Assembly: GCA_036250225.1 (NCBI GenBank)
Contig: JAPZLL010000062.1
Location: forward strand, 99,009 to 163,008
Direction: 5' to 3'
Origin: Cercophora sp. LCS_1
Taxonomy: Eukaryota > Ascomycota > Sordariomycetes > Sordariales > Lasiosphaeriaceae
Length of the DNA: 64,000 nucleotides
In this document: positions 1-12,674 of the stretch, piece after piece
Numbering within the stretch: position 1 is the first letter of the stretch
Layout of the letters: each line of letters starts with the position of its first letter
Position numbers and translations under genes: made by a program
The notes under the pieces: model-generated
Seen by the model: only the letters and a program-made list of their open reading frames with translations
The model's database searches: none
What the model was told of the DNA's origin: nothing

Positions 1-1238
1 ATCGGTCGTGGGTCCATGTGAAAAATCTCGGCCGGTGGCGACCGACAGGATTGGAAGGAGGACGGCCGCTGCGGGGCACCCAGCAAGCTCCAGAACGTTG
101 AAACGAGCTGGATTTGGGACCCATCCACGCCGAGATTGGGAACGACTGACCTGGACGCCACGTCAAATATCAGCAATTGCCGCCATTCCGTCCGTGGTCA
201 GGTCGTCTGCCATCGTGTGTTTCGCCGCAGCAATGAAACTCGACACGGGCCGGCAGCTGTCAGCGAGGCACAATGGAATTCTAGAAAATGGGCGCCCCGG
301 ATCAGATGCAACTGTGCCTGTCACCGGGGACCTGCAGGACATCGCAGCTACGCCCGATCAGGCTCGGCAATCCGTCGTGACGGCGCCCTTCCCCGGACCA
401 AACGAATCCGCCAAGCGCACAGAAAGCTGCATTGGACTCCCCGAAGGATTCGAAAGTCAGCGATTGATGCAAGACTGCTGCAAGAGTTGTACGTTTGGGA
501 ATATCTAAAATGCGGGGAAATCATATGGACGGCGATCGTGACAGGGTGCCTCGGTTGGCTTGAGCTGCCATGGCCGTGAAGGCATTGGGATTGGGATGAA
601 CCAGTTTGAATGGCGATAAAGAAAAATTGTTAGTGCCAAGGCGAGGCCCGAAACCGCTGAGTAAGATCAGACCGACCTGAATGTCATTGGGACTCCGCCA
701 GATGGAGCGATCAAAATGAAGCTTCATGCGTTATCAAGGGGCGCGCCTTCCTCCTGTTTCCCTCTATCTCTTGTTGCGTCTTTCTGGCCCCTCTTCTGAT
801 GGTTTGTTCAACTGCGACGTCAATCTCAGATTTTTTTCCTTTCCGTGTCGTTTTCGTTCTGGGTCAGTCGAGCCGGGGCTCACCGAGGTGAGGCAAACCC
901 ATGCCGGCTTTCCATCGAGAATGACAATTTGATGGAAGAGGTGGTCGGGGTTAAGATGTGGCCCTCCGTCACCGAATTTCAACCCCGATATTCCGAGCCT
1001 GTTCGCCCCGTTTGAAGACATCATCATTCTCTACTGGTCTGTCCCGCAGTCGCAGCCCCAGCCACTGGTCACGGGAGCGTTGATGGTGCTCTTTCCACCC
1101 ACAGGTTATTCCCGTTCATTGACTTTACACCTTGGGTCCCTTTGACCTCGCCCAGCGGTCACGGACATTTACGGGGCACGACAAAATGACAGACAATCTC
1201 GACTTTTCTAGCATCTATCTATACACAAGCAGCTTCTG
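1..1238. other. Intergenic, no gene seen
   Basis: I see no credible gene here. The open frames on both strands overlap each other, have no recognisable motif and lack intron-exon structure. The right end is the 3' flank of the minus-strand secreted-protein gene. Confidence 0.5.
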
Positions 1239-3051
1239 CTATGGCTGCAGCCAATACTCCTCCTCACCAGTCCAACTGAAACCTGGGAACCTCGGATCAG
1301 GGACAAAAATCCTCGAAGCGCCCGTCGTGTCAGGTTCGCCCGAGGCCGACCAACCGAAAATCTTCTTCCCGTCCTTGGTGTACGCGTACACGCCGTGCCT
1401 GCCGATATCCTGGATACCATCAAGAATGATCTCCTTGGTATCGTGCTTGATGTACCCATAAATGGGCTTGCCCGTTTTCGTGTACCCATAGATGTGACCT
1501 TTGGGCTTATTTGGGTCCTCTTTGTCCTTCTTGTATCCCCAAATGTTGTTGAGGTCAACCTTTTCAAGCCTTTCCTTCCACTTCTCGCGCCTCGTGGTTT
1601 TGCCGTAGTTGCCGTTGCTGTAGACGTCCTGAGGATCCCAGTCGCCCCTTCTGCTTTTGCCAACTCCACCGTGTTTTTTCATATAGTCCAGCCGGGCCTT
1701 CTCGTCGACGTGGACCTTCTCCCAGAACTCTTTTCTTCGTTTTTCCTCGTAAATTTTGTACATTCTGTCGGAGTGTTCGATCGCCCACCTGGTGAACCTT
1801 CTCTTGCCTTTCTCAATAGTGTCCTTGACTGCCTTTTTACCCTTATTGATGAGTTCCTTAGTCTCCTTTGCTGCCTTCTTCACGTCCTTCACCGCCTCGC
1901 CGAAGTCCGCCTTGGATTTGCTCGCATCCACCAATGCCTTCTTCAACTGCTCTCGGGCGCTCTCCAGCTTGGCTTCCTGCGGGTCTTGGGTCTCCTTTTC
2001 CTTCGCTGCCTTTTCCTTTTCCTCAGCAGCCAGCTTCTTCCTGTCCCTCCAGTAGTCCGCTCGTGTGGCCATGAAGACATTGTTCCAGTTGACCGGCTCC
2101 TGTGGTCCAGCCGTCAGACCAGGGGAGGCTTCGTCGACGAACCTCTTTGGGATGTAGTCCTCGGCAATCTTGACACCCGGAGCATTCTCATCGAAGGTGA
2201 TGCTCCAGTGCGGCTGGTCGAACTTGGCCCTGTCGGCATGGTTCCAAACATGTTCGTGGGTGCTATACTGACCACCGCCAAACTTGTCCTTAATCTTTTC
2301 GTGGTCGATCATCTCCTGCGAGTACGACAGCCCGGCTGGCATGTTGATTCCGCGGGTGCCACGCATGCGCACAAAGGTGCACAGCTCGCCGATCGGCTCA
2401 AACGTGACGCAGACATCGTAGCCTTCCTTTTTGTAGTAGTCTTGCCGGATCGAGTATAGGATATCCTGCTGGGAGCCGCTGCGGATGCGGGGTGTGATGG
2501 CCGTCGAAGGGCACTCGATCTCGACGTTCTTGTCCGAGAAGCCGAGGTTGGATTCAATGGTGAGTGAGCACCTGTCCGAGGTGTACTCAATGGGCTCGAG
2601 GGCAAACTTGAGAATCTGATATTCACCAGGGCCGGGAATGAGGTCTATTGACCTGGAATGGTTAGCTGAGTACGAACCGGTGACGAGGTGGGCGTCACGC
2701 GAGCCCGGCACCGGTGTGTGTAACAGAGGTACATCAGGGCAAGGGAAGGAGTTGAAGGACGGAAAATGGGAAATAACGATGAACGCCACATCGCTCTGGG
2801 TTGTGGGGAATCTTCCAGGAGAAGGCGAAGGGCAGAGGAGAGCACCGGGAAATCCTACCATTGTTATATTTCGAGCCATAGAACTTCTCCTCGATACTGC
2901 GCAATTCCCTGTGCCATGATTGCGGCACTTCTGGGTGGTGAATGAGTTCCTGAGGCCCCTTGTGTTTGGGTTTGAACCCGGCCCTGTGTTCGTCTTCCCA
3001 CTTATCGGCGAGGCCAAGGCCCGCCAGGAAGAAGAGGGGGAGAAACCTCAT
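1239..3051 (-). CDS. Secreted lysine-rich hypothetical protein with aromatic GK repeats
   Basis: I do not recognise the family. Translation begins at the ATG at 3051-3049 with a clear signal peptide (MRFLPLFFLAGLGLA, then DKWEDEH). Exon 1 runs to 2859 and ends at a GGTAGGA donor. Exon 2 reads to the stop at 1239. The acceptor at 2666 keeps the frame (exon 2 from 2665); the CAG at 2653 does not. The product is about 539 residues. The middle (about residues 290-400) is highly charged Lys/Glu/Ala helix, probably coiled coil. The C-terminal part holds imperfect aromatic-glycine motifs (IWGYKK, IYGYTKTGKPIYGYIK, VYAYTKDGKKIFGW) that look like short repeats. The signal peptide and lack of internal membrane segments suggest secretion or a wall-associated role. 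The gene is divergent from the Tvp38 gene to its right. Confidence 0.75.
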
Positions 3052-4615
3052 CGTGCCTGTGCTTGACGATGTCGACAGATTTGGTGACAAGAGGATGAAG
3101 TGGAAAGAGAGGAGTAAGGGAACGTGTGGGCTTTAATGTTCTGACGTTTGGCATGGTTGCCGAGGATAAGGTGGGCGGTTTCGGGTCATTGTAAACCTTG
3201 GCGAGGTGTCGCCCGGGTCCCTGTGATACCGTCGCCGGGGCATGCTGAAGCATACTGGAACGGTTGTGGCGCTGGGGACGCTCATCGTTTTCAACCGCCG
3301 TCCAGCCGTCAAACCTGTTGAGTGCACTAGCATCGTTGAGAGGTGACCCACTGTTCGGTATGGATTCGGCCTCCGGGCTCAACCACTTGCTATCGTATGT
3401 CCTGGATTTGAAGTTTTATTGGGATTGGCGCGGATGGTGGCGTCTTTGGCTTCTAGGTTCTTCAAGAGCGGGGTAGGCAGATCGGGATTCCTATCAGCTC
3501 CTCATCGGTGGTTCCTGCCCCAGGAAGGTGCGGACAAGAGACAGCAGATGACAAGAGCACCTGCTTCATGGGCACCAATCGACCCAAGTCCGGGGTTGAC
3601 ATGCTGTTTCTAAATGCTTCCGTCTGTAGCAACAATTCCAGCCAGCCAAGTGCATAACATGAACAATCTTGGGTGCTACCGTCTCAGCCCCAAGATGCAG
3701 GATGTCTGCTCCCCTTCTCGAATTTATCTCAACACAAAACCGGCGGACTGACCGAGGGATGAAAAAAGAACGGAAGGTTGTGAAATATTCTTATTTTTTC
3801 ATGGAGGTAGGCCCAGGGGGCTAGGCTGGCATGTGGGAAAGTGCAGAACCAGAAGTTAAAGATAGACACCTACTGCGAGGCTAGGTGCTCCAGAATGTCT
3901 GGAAAGAGCAACCAGGAGACATCGAGCCCTAGTTTGGCGGCTGCAACAGGGAAAACTTCAATTCGGTATACCATGTTGTCACCAAGCTTTATGTCAAGAT
4001 GCAATGTTTGCTCAGCCAACAAAATAGGAGTCAGGAACACCGAGCCGGTGGACCGTGTATTCAGGGGCTTCCACTTCGCCGGGAATGTGAGCTTCATCTC
4101 CAACCCACTCTAGCCACGGTAGCCCCAACCTGCCTCCAAGTAAAACAACAATTAGGCCAAGCCCAATCCCAGGGGCTTTTGGAGACAAAATAGCAACACA
4201 AAGCGTCGCAAACAAGCTAAAGGCGTGGCACAAAGCAAGCGAAGCCAGAGATGACGTCGCACAGCACCGCGTCATGCGCGAGATGATTAATAAGCTTTGG
4301 CCCTGGCTGCGCTCTGCGCTGTCGATCCGGTCCCTTCGCGTCGGACGGCCCAACTCAGAAACTGCGACTATCCGGATTACGACCATGTTGCCACCTCCGT
4401 TGTCCCTTCAGTGTCCCGCTCCATTTCTGGCGAGGCATTGCTCGCGAATAGCGCCGGAAATACCCTCTTTTTCATAACACCTCCCGCCATAGTTTTGTCG
4501 CAATTACTCACTCCTTTCCACTTTCCTTCTTGTAGCTCCAATTGAGGCCGCGCGACGACCCCTCCGAAGCAGCGATCGACCATTCTCGACGCCGGACAAC
4601 CACAACCCAGACACA
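3052..4615. other. Divergent intergenic region, 1.56 kb
   Basis: This separates the start of the minus-strand secreted-protein gene from the plus-strand Tvp38 gene and should hold both promoters. Minus-strand frames at about 3870-4386 translate to fairly protein-like short peptides, including one hydrophobic stretch, but they overlap in different frames and I could not assemble a convincing exon model. No repeat or RNA gene is visible. Confidence 0.4.
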
Positions 4616-5987
4616 ATGGACAGGATACGCAACAGGATACGGGAGCAGCGAGCAGGCGCCAAAGATGGTGCGCCAGAAGAAACAAACTACCAACCAGTCA
4701 ATTGGAAGAGGGTATTCCTGAGACCGAAATATCTCGGTACGTTCCGATATGGCGCCGTCTTGGCGACCGATCATCCAGCCGCGGAGCCGACTTGGCATCG
4801 CCGATAACTGACGGGGGGTTTTCCATGTTCCAGTGTGGTGGGTGATTTTGATCGTGGTAATCGTCCTCACCGTCCTCATCACAATCCACCATGATCAAGT
4901 CGTCAAGGTCCGTCGTTTGCATTCCATTCCACCCCCAAAGCCACAACAGCGAAACAAAACTGTCGCTAACTTTGGGTGGTTATTTCCAGTATCTTGAACC
5001 GTTCGCCAAGCACGTGCGCGACCTCCGCGCCGGCTGGCTGATACCCATCGCCATCCTCATCGTTATATCATTCCCTCCACTATTCGGTCACGAGCTGGTC
5101 GCCCTCCTATGCGGTGTGGTCTATGGTCTTTGGGAAGGCTTTGGCATCGTCGCGGCGGGGACATTTTTGGGCGAAAGCATGGTCTCCTCTCCCGCTTGCT
5201 ACGACGCTCCCCACTAACAACAAAACAGTCGGTACATGGTTCGCCTTCCAATATCTCCTCCGCGCGAAAGCCCAAAAGCTCGAGCGGACGAACCTCAACT
5301 ATGGGGCCCTGGCTCGTCTCACTCGCGATGGAGGATTCTGGGTACGCAACTCCCCCCTTTCTTCCTAATCCACAAACCTAAACTAACAAAGCCAAGATCG
5401 TCCTAGTTATCCGCTTTTCGGCGATCCCCTCCCATTTCGCAACAGCTGTCTTCTCGACCTGCGGCGTAAACTTTTGGTTCTTTGCCATAGCGACGTTCCT
5501 CACGCTCCCGAAACAAATCTTTTTGGTCTATCTCGGCGTTCTCCTGGTTCAGGAAAAGCCGTCGCATGGACCGAAAAATATCGTGTTTGGCATCGCCTTT
5601 GTTATCACCATTATTATGGGCGTGTATATCTGGTGGAAGATGCGCGCTGTGAAGAAGGTACTGTTGGAGGAGCAGGCTGAGAGGAGGAGCTCGAGGTTGG
5701 TTGTGGCGTTGGAGCCGCGGGGGGCAAATAAGGACGATGACCCGGAGAATCCGTTCCGTGGTGAGCCCGGTGATGAGGTTGATACGGGGTATGCCGGTGC
5801 CGGTGCCGGTGCCGGTGAGATGGATAGGTATGGTGCCGCTAGACTCGGTGGGTATGAGGCTCTGTCGCGTCAAGAGGAGGGTATCATTAAGGATCCGTGG
5901 AAAGCGGAGGGATATCAGGAGTTGGATATCGTTCAGGCAGAGGAGAGAGGGAGGAGGATGGAAAGGGGTGATGGGCGGTGGGTGTGA
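4616..5987 (+). CDS. TVP38: Tvp38/TMEM64-family (VTT domain) Golgi membrane protein
   Basis: VTT-domain proteins act in Golgi/ER membranes; Tvp38 is found in late-Golgi Tlg2 vesicles. Five exons give about 361 residues: 4616-4736, 4834-4907, 4990-5176, 5229-5341, 5397-5987. Exon 2 encodes a membrane segment (WWVILIVVIVLTVLITI). Exons 3-4 encode the VTT core: a hydrophobic span, FGHELVALLCG, the family-typical GTFLGE-x-GTWFAF junction, then RFSAIPSHFATAVFSTCG in exon 5. Further spans and an acidic tail with a (GA)n run encoded by GGTGCC repeats follow. All junctions are in frame. The intron at 5177-5228 works only with a GC donor (GAAA/GCATGG), because the nearby GT breaks the frame. The start is the ATG just after a TC-rich leader. 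I am confident of the family and moderately so of the exact orthologue. Confidence 0.85.
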
Positions 5988-8072
5988 CGCGTGGTGATGC
6001 ATTGTCTGCTGGAGTTGGGGTGGGTTATATCTCTTACGTTGTCATTCTTTGGGTAGCATGCTTGTATCACTATAGACTATCGTTGGCTTTCATCAATTGG
6101 GCATCCATTGCTGCAACTGTTTCTACTCCTGTGATTGACCTGAAACTGTTTACATGGCCCTGCCCAGCATCCAAGAGGCGGCATCGGGTGTGACAGACAC
6201 TTTCCGTGGTCCATTGGCATCGTCAATCACAGGCGAGAACTTGTTGTGGCTCTCCATGTGGGTAGCGGCTCAATGCCACTGGTGATATAGCCATAACATT
6301 TCATCAAAACAACGGGATGGCCGGGAGTTAACGATCGCACTTTTTGTGGTATTCAGCTCAACATCAGGCCGGGAGTTTGTCAGTCATCGACTACGAAAAC
6401 AAGACTTGAATTTGGAATTTCGAGTACATGTAAATGTCACAATAGACAAACAAGGTTCGTATCTGTTTCCATGCAATCATGGAACTTGGAGTTAGTGAAA
6501 ATCTGAATTCCCCTGACATCCTCTCAAACAGATAAGCTACACCCCGACGGCAATCTCTTGAGCCCCAAAGGATAAACTCCCAGTTATCGCATGATCACGC
6601 CTTACATATCATGGGCTCAAATCACTAGCAAGAAAGAACCCAAACTGAGACCAGCAGGCATTCATGAGGCTGGTAGACATTATGCTTGTAGGCGGGCCAT
6701 GGGCTCCTGAAGGTCAACACAACCCCCCAGACACGAGAGCAGCTCGGAGCCCCGGCTAAAGTTGTCCCCTTCGAAACCATCTTCAATGTTGCATTCTAGA
6801 TATCTCGTACGTGTCCATTTCTAATCCACGCTCACATCTGCGCAAAAAAAAAAACAAAAAAAAAAAAAACAATAATGACAGTTGCACCCGCATCGGGAGA
6901 GCTCAAGTCCGAGACTCATCCCGAATGCGACCGAATATGAACAAGTCCGCATGCCGCGTATTCAATATCCCAGTGAATCTTAGCTGAAAAGCCCAGATAT
7001 GACATGACACCTTTCACCATAAATGGCGCCCCTACCTCTTCCAACATCCAAACGTTATGACGAATCCCATAAAAACCAGGCCGTCGGCGTTCCATCAGCT
7101 CATATAACAACTCGTTCTCGCAAACCGTGCTGTGCCCCTTTCACACCGCGGCACGGGAAACGCAATGCAGCCCCCCATTCAGCGCAGAAATATAAATTGC
7201 CAGCTGTCTTTATTAGAAAAACGAACACCAAAAAGTCTGGGAATCCTCGTATTTGTCCCTTGGTTACAACGCGTCGTTGGCACGTCTAATATTGCGCGCC
7301 CAAATGGTCAAGTCAACTGCAGTGTCAAAGCAACATGGAGACATTTCAATAAAACAAACCAACGACTCAATAGTCGAGGCACGCTCAGACCGAACGCACT
7401 ATGTAGCTTATTAATAGGCGTGGGGATTGGTTCTGCTCCCTTTTTGGGGGAGGGGACGATTGTATTTGGTAGGTTGCATCCGATTTTTTGTTCCCCTCAA
7501 CATGAGTCAAGCACGTGAGAAGGGCAAATGCAACCCAACCTGAAAGTGGCAGCAGGCCAAGGGACTTGAAGGAATCAGTCTGTTGTGTCGGACCGACGCC
7601 TCGCTCGCAGACCAACAGAGACAAGAGGAGGGAGGGTGCGGCTTTCGTCGGACTTATGTCCCGGCCAAACAGCGCCCACGTTGCACAACATAGGAGACAA
7701 AAGAGGGGAAAGGAAGGAAGGGTTTCGCGGCCAGAAGCCTGCACTGCAGGCGAAAGCATGACCGAAAAGTGACACAACAACGAGGAAGGACAAGAGGAGG
7801 GAGGGGCAACAACAGATCAACAGCAGAGTTGCCGCATCTGGCAAGACGGATGGAGGCTGCGGTGGTGTCAGTGTCGCGCGTTGGTGGGTAGGGGTCGGTC
7901 AATATACGCGTTCAAGGCGCAGAGCCAGTTTATATAGATTGTCTGCACTCTGTCCCGTCATGCCTCTATCGCTACCCAAGGCACACATGAATGGAAGCCG
8001 TCGAAGATTCCAAGGTCGGGGGTCTTGGCGAGGGCGGGGGGTCCTGTCGGGATTGATGATAGGTGGGGGACA

Positions 8073-8157
8073 TTTTTTTTTTTTTTTTTTTTTTACCTCG
8101 CGGGCGTTTACAGGCAAGGGACTGGACTGGTAACACAAAACCAGTCATCCGTCTTCC

Positions 8158-8186
<29 letters not shown>
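8073..8186. repeat. T22 and A29 homopolymer tracts as an inverted pair
   Basis: A run of 22 T (8073-8094) and a run of 29 A (8158-8186) flank 63 bp of mixed sequence. On transcription they could pair as a long A-U stem. They may be remnants of retroposed poly(A) tails in opposite orientation or just slipped homopolymers. No target duplication is obvious. Confidence 0.7.
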
Positions 8187-8189
<3 letters not shown>

Positions 8190-9234
8190 GCGCCGACTTT
8201 GTCGTTTCGGCTCAAGCCCCCAGAGGTGTGGCCCGGATGTGACGGGCGAATGAGGTGAGCATCGCGTTGTGGGCATCCGCCAGCCTGGTCATCCCAAAAA
8301 ACCTGAGCGGGCCAGCTTACGGTCAGCGCCAGTGAGGAACGACGACAGACATACGTAACCATCGTGATGGTGGGGTGGGGAAGGGCTCGTCGAGCGAGCA
8401 AATCCACGCTCACGCCTCCTGTTCAGGTACCGCCAGACTCTCAGCCAACCTGCAGATGGCTGCAGCCAGGCTAAGGCAGAGAGCCCATGCCTACGGCTAC
8501 ATGGACGGGTACCGGCGGTGTCTCGACTCGTCCACAGCCGAAGTCTGGTTGACCGTCATCAATGTGAAACCGGGGCAGGGTCGTCTGGAGTTGCTCCCAG
8601 CGCTCGCCGAGGACGACAAATGCCGCGACTGTATAGGGCTATATCCGGGGATGCTATCGTCGGGACGTTCATCGGGCGATCATTCGGGCAACGATGGTCG
8701 TGGCCTCTTTGCTCGGAAGGCTGGGGGTACGCTGCGGGTACGGGAGCAGACGACCGACGGGTCTTGGCCGTAGGCCCGGCGCCTGATGTGTTTCACGCTG
8801 AGGGATCCGCTGTTCCTGCTCCTTCCTTTGTGTGCGCCGCAAATAGGTAGTGCAGTGTTGCAGCCCTAGCCCAGACCCGGACCTGTCACAAAACCACGAA
8901 ATCCGGCTGCGCGGGACGAAGAGGGGGACTTGGAACTAGATGCGGAAACTGCAGACGCAGAGGTCTAGGTGCGGGTGTGGGCGCTTGTGAAGCCATCGGT
9001 CAGGCCACGGCAGCGGGCTGCCTTGTTGGTCTTCTCGTTCCGGAGCTCCTCCTGGCCGTCTCCGGGCGCGATGCCGGCCACAGACAACGACTTCGTATCC
9101 CGGCGACCGCCGGTCGTACCTGCGCGATCGACCTGGTTGACCGTTCCGCTTATCTTGCCACGTCGTAGGTTTAAATTCGCTGTCCTACCCGCCCAATAGG
9201 CAATAAGGCAGTCATGGTGACCGTGGTGGCCGGG

Positions 9235-9272
9235 TAGAAATGGAGAAATGGAGAGAAATGGAGAAATGGAAC
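9235..9272. repeat. Short tandem repeat, GGAGAAAT type
   Basis: The units AATGGAGA/GAAATGG recur three to four times with a small length variation. It is a simple-sequence repeat inside the gene-free region and has no visible coding role. Confidence 0.6.
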
Positions 9273-12200
9273 TTGAACTGTGTGCTGCGACCGTCAGCTG
9301 GACGCCATAGCGCCTCGTTCATGCATGCGGGCGCTGTTTTGTGCTCGTAGCCCTGAGCGAGGGATGGGGCGCCCTGATGCGCTGCGACAACGGTCCGCTC
9401 AGGACAGGCACTCGTTGGGACTGTGTGCCACCTGGCCTGGATAGTGTGACCGACCAAAGCCCAATTCTCCGGAGAGCGGCGCCGAAACGAGCGACTGCGA
9501 CGAGCACGGCATAAGGCAGGTGTGGTGTAAAGCATCAAGCCGATATCAATTTTTTTTCTCTCAAGAATCAGAAGCGAAGACTGGCCGACAAACGGACAGA
9601 CAGACATGCCAGGTGGAGCTGGCTGGGGTCCCACTCTCTGCTTCTCCCTTGTAGATTTCAAAGAGGCGATGACGCAATGGTTTTGTCGCTTTTCATTTCG
9701 TGGGCAGCCCCACGAGAGCAGCGGGGAGGGGCAGGGAGGGGCATCGTGGATCGCCGTCCAGGATCCAACGATATCCGAACGAGTGCCCATCGGGCTTTTG
9801 CGACAAGTGACGTGACATGATGGAGGCTGGGGACGAAGGGCGACGGCCGGGAATCGGCAGGATTGAGAACATCGTTGCACGACGACGGCAGCCGCTGCAG
9901 CGACAAGCCTGCGCTGCACAGTAGCACGCTGAGCTGGGTCGGCCACGAGGTTGTCAAGCTGTGTCGGCCATATTTTTCCCCTTGATCACCTCCCACTGCG
10001 CCCAGGAGAAAAGTGGCAAGCGAGAGGGGCGACAGCCAGGCACAAGACGGACGAAACAGGCACCACTGCAACCGGGATGCCGGCAAGCAAACGGGTCGCC
10101 TGAGGTAAGGGTCAGGCACACAGCACAAAGGAGCGGGCTTGATGGGGCACAGCAGGCGAGACACAAGATCCCAACCATATGCTTGGCCTCTTGGTTCTCG
10201 CGAGTGACCTGGTGGGCAACGCTCCATCTTCATGCCTCTGACTCAGACGTGTGACCGATTGTGCAATTATTGCGGCACTTGGACATCCCTTTTCTCGACC
10301 AGATGACCAAGCGTTAGAGTTTTGGTCTTGTGGGCGCTCATATGGGTAGAGTGCCTGCCCCTCCTTCCTCGCCGCGATAAGATAGGGCTCGAGCCTCCCC
10401 CAAATCCGGCAAAATCCAGGGAGGGCAAACAAAAAAGCGACCTGTTGCATGTCGCGGACCGCACTCGGGCTATCATTGTTCTCATGTTTGGGTCAGTCTC
10501 GCTGGGCTGGACCGAGCCGAAAGGTGACTGCCCCCGGTTGGCAGGTCGTGATGCATATTTGCAGTATTAAGAGCCAACTGGGACGAATGAGGGGTGAGCC
10601 CGTGAGATGGGTTGAAGTGAGGGCGACCCAGCCTCTTGATGACACCAAAGCGGAGCTAGAAGGCCGCCGCACTCGCCCCTTGCCCCGGCGTTGGCGCTGG
10701 CGTTGATTTTGGCCCTTGGGAAACAAAACGGGAGGACTCTGCATCGACGCAAACGTACGGCGAATGGAAGGCGTGGCCAACCGGCTGACGGGGTCCGCGC
10801 TAAGCCTGTCCGGGGCGGGTCTTGGGCTTTCACCCCTCAATTTACCGCCCCTCGATTTTCAGATTTCCTGTCGGCGCGATTTGGAGGGTTGCCCCCACCA
10901 CCCACTGGCAAGATGGAGCATTGCTGCTGTTGCTCCTGCAGCATCGCCGGTCCTAACCCGTGTCCTCCTGTTTTGAGCCCCCCCGTCCTGTCTGCCCTTT
11001 CATGCCATCATTGCTGATGCGACATCACGACTCAAGTCCTCGTTGCTGTTCTTCTGTCTGTGCCGCAGCCCGTCCACAAAGCCTTAGCCGCCGCATCCAG
11101 ACATTTTCGTCTTTGCATTTGGGCCTCCGCGCCATCTCTCCGATCTCTGATTTTTTCTCCTAGGCCGTCCCAGCATTCTCTATCCGAGCTGCACACTGCC
11201 AGGCACTAGCTGCCCACCCACAGCATTCTGGTGCCATCCTGGCCAGGACCGTGTGACAGGTTCAGCACACGAAAGCGTCTGCCAAGGCCAGGGCCGGCGC
11301 AGGCGCAACTGTGTTGTAATCGTGCACCGTCCTCGAGCTAGCTTCCCAGCAGGTCGCCAGCTCCTTTTCTACAGCAGCGCCAGCAACGCTTCCTCGGCTT
11401 CCCTTCCGGATTTCTGGATCTCATCGCCAAAACGCCAGTCACCTCGACTCTCTATCTTTGGCGCCCGGTGCGCTCCTATTCAACCTCTGCCGCGAGCGAC
11501 GACCTGCATCAGGCCGCCGTTGCCCTGCCACCCACGAAAGTCGCTCACAGGATCCGGCGCCCTGAGCCAGGTCGCCACCATAGCCGACTCTCCTATACCT
11601 CCCTACTCACCTAGGTACCGATCTACCTTCGATCCAGGCGGCCAGCCAGCCTCAGGGGCGCTGACAAAGGACGCCCTGGTGTCTGTCTTCAGCCTGATTC
11701 ACCGATTCCGAGATCCGCCTGCATTGGCTACGCTCCGCCCGGCCCATCCTCTGGACGCTTCTGTCGTCGGTGGTTGGTCCCCTTGATCCAGTAGTTCGCC
11801 CGCAAGGGGATTCAGAAACAACCCAACGGACCAACAAGAGGCTGCCCATGCGGGTCAAGATCTCGTCCCAGACGGTCCTGTTGCTACCTTCCTCGCCAGC
11901 CGTGCTGCAGTCGGTGCTATAGCGGGGAACCACGAAGGCTCCAAGAGGACGGCATCAGATGCAGGCCTCGACCTTGACCTCTCGTTGATCTGTCAGGTCT
12001 CCCGTAATCCGCATCGTACCCACCCTTGGTCGACGGGAGCACCTCGCCACACCACACCACGCACACCACACACTGACACTCACACCCGCAACCCCTTGCC
12101 TTTGCAACGAGCAGGAAGACCCGCCTCGCTACAGGATTTGGCCCTCTTGTCTGGCCTGGGACCTGCTTTTCTCCCACTTGGCACATTCCACCGGCACCCG

Positions 12201-12674
12201 CGGCCCATCGCTGCTGGTCGGGAATGTGTTTGTTCTGATCAACTCGCTTCAGTTCAGCCTGTGCCTGTGCCGCCCTCAGATCCCCACTCGGATCCCGGAC
12301 GACCAGGAGGAGGCAGGGCCGCCAGCAGGAGGACAAGTCTTGACCCTCTTCTGAGTCGCCCGGCAATAATCATCGCAGAATAAGCTCTCCCCACCAAATC
12401 TTGTCGAATGCGTAGCGGCTGAGCGTCCTACCTCCCGCCGTCTTCTGCACTCCGTTCCCCTTCCGTCCCGACCTCGCCCTTTTGCTGTTAGTCGCAATCA
12501 TTCCCAAACCGCGGCCAGCGTCCCGCCGGCGCTCCCCGCACTTTTCACCCCTGCCACGGGCTTTCGCGCGCCTCAGCCTCATCGGGCAGTCCGCATATCT
12601 ACTCGACACCCCGCCTGCAGTCGTTTCTCCCTGGCTGCACTCTTACATCGCACTTGCACACCACACACCGTATC

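Larger units (their letters stand above)
5988..12674. other. 6.7 kb without a recognisable gene, including the regulator's long leader
   Basis: No open frame here has a recognisable domain, signal peptide or sensible exon structure. The left part has A-rich tracts (about 6843-6870) and AT-rich sequence. The middle, about 8.3-10.7 kb, is GC-rich with short opposing frames. From about 10.8 kb to 12.67 kb the sequence becomes pyrimidine-rich with CA/CCA microsatellite (about 12045-12095), which fits a long promoter and 5' leader of the C2H2 gene that follows. Open frames at 11253-11786 and 11985-12383 would be upstream ORFs if the leader is that long. Confidence 0.5.

Noticed and set aside
1395..2459. 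354-codon plus-strand open frame
   Set aside because: It is antisense to the secreted-protein gene. Its Leu/Val-rich translation mirrors the Lys/Glu codons of the real gene.
5403..6002. 199-codon minus-strand open frame
   Set aside because: It is antisense to the last Tvp38 exon, where the plus-strand protein has recognisable family motifs.
9212..9946. 244-codon minus-strand open frame in the gene-free region
   Set aside because: Arg/Ser/Pro-rich low-complexity translation without a domain, with equally long opposing frames. This looks like GC-rich non-coding DNA.
11253..12383. Plus-strand frames at 11253-11786 and 11985-12383 as genes
   Set aside because: They lie in the pyrimidine-rich leader of the C2H2 gene and lack any protein-like motif. 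At most they are upstream ORFs.
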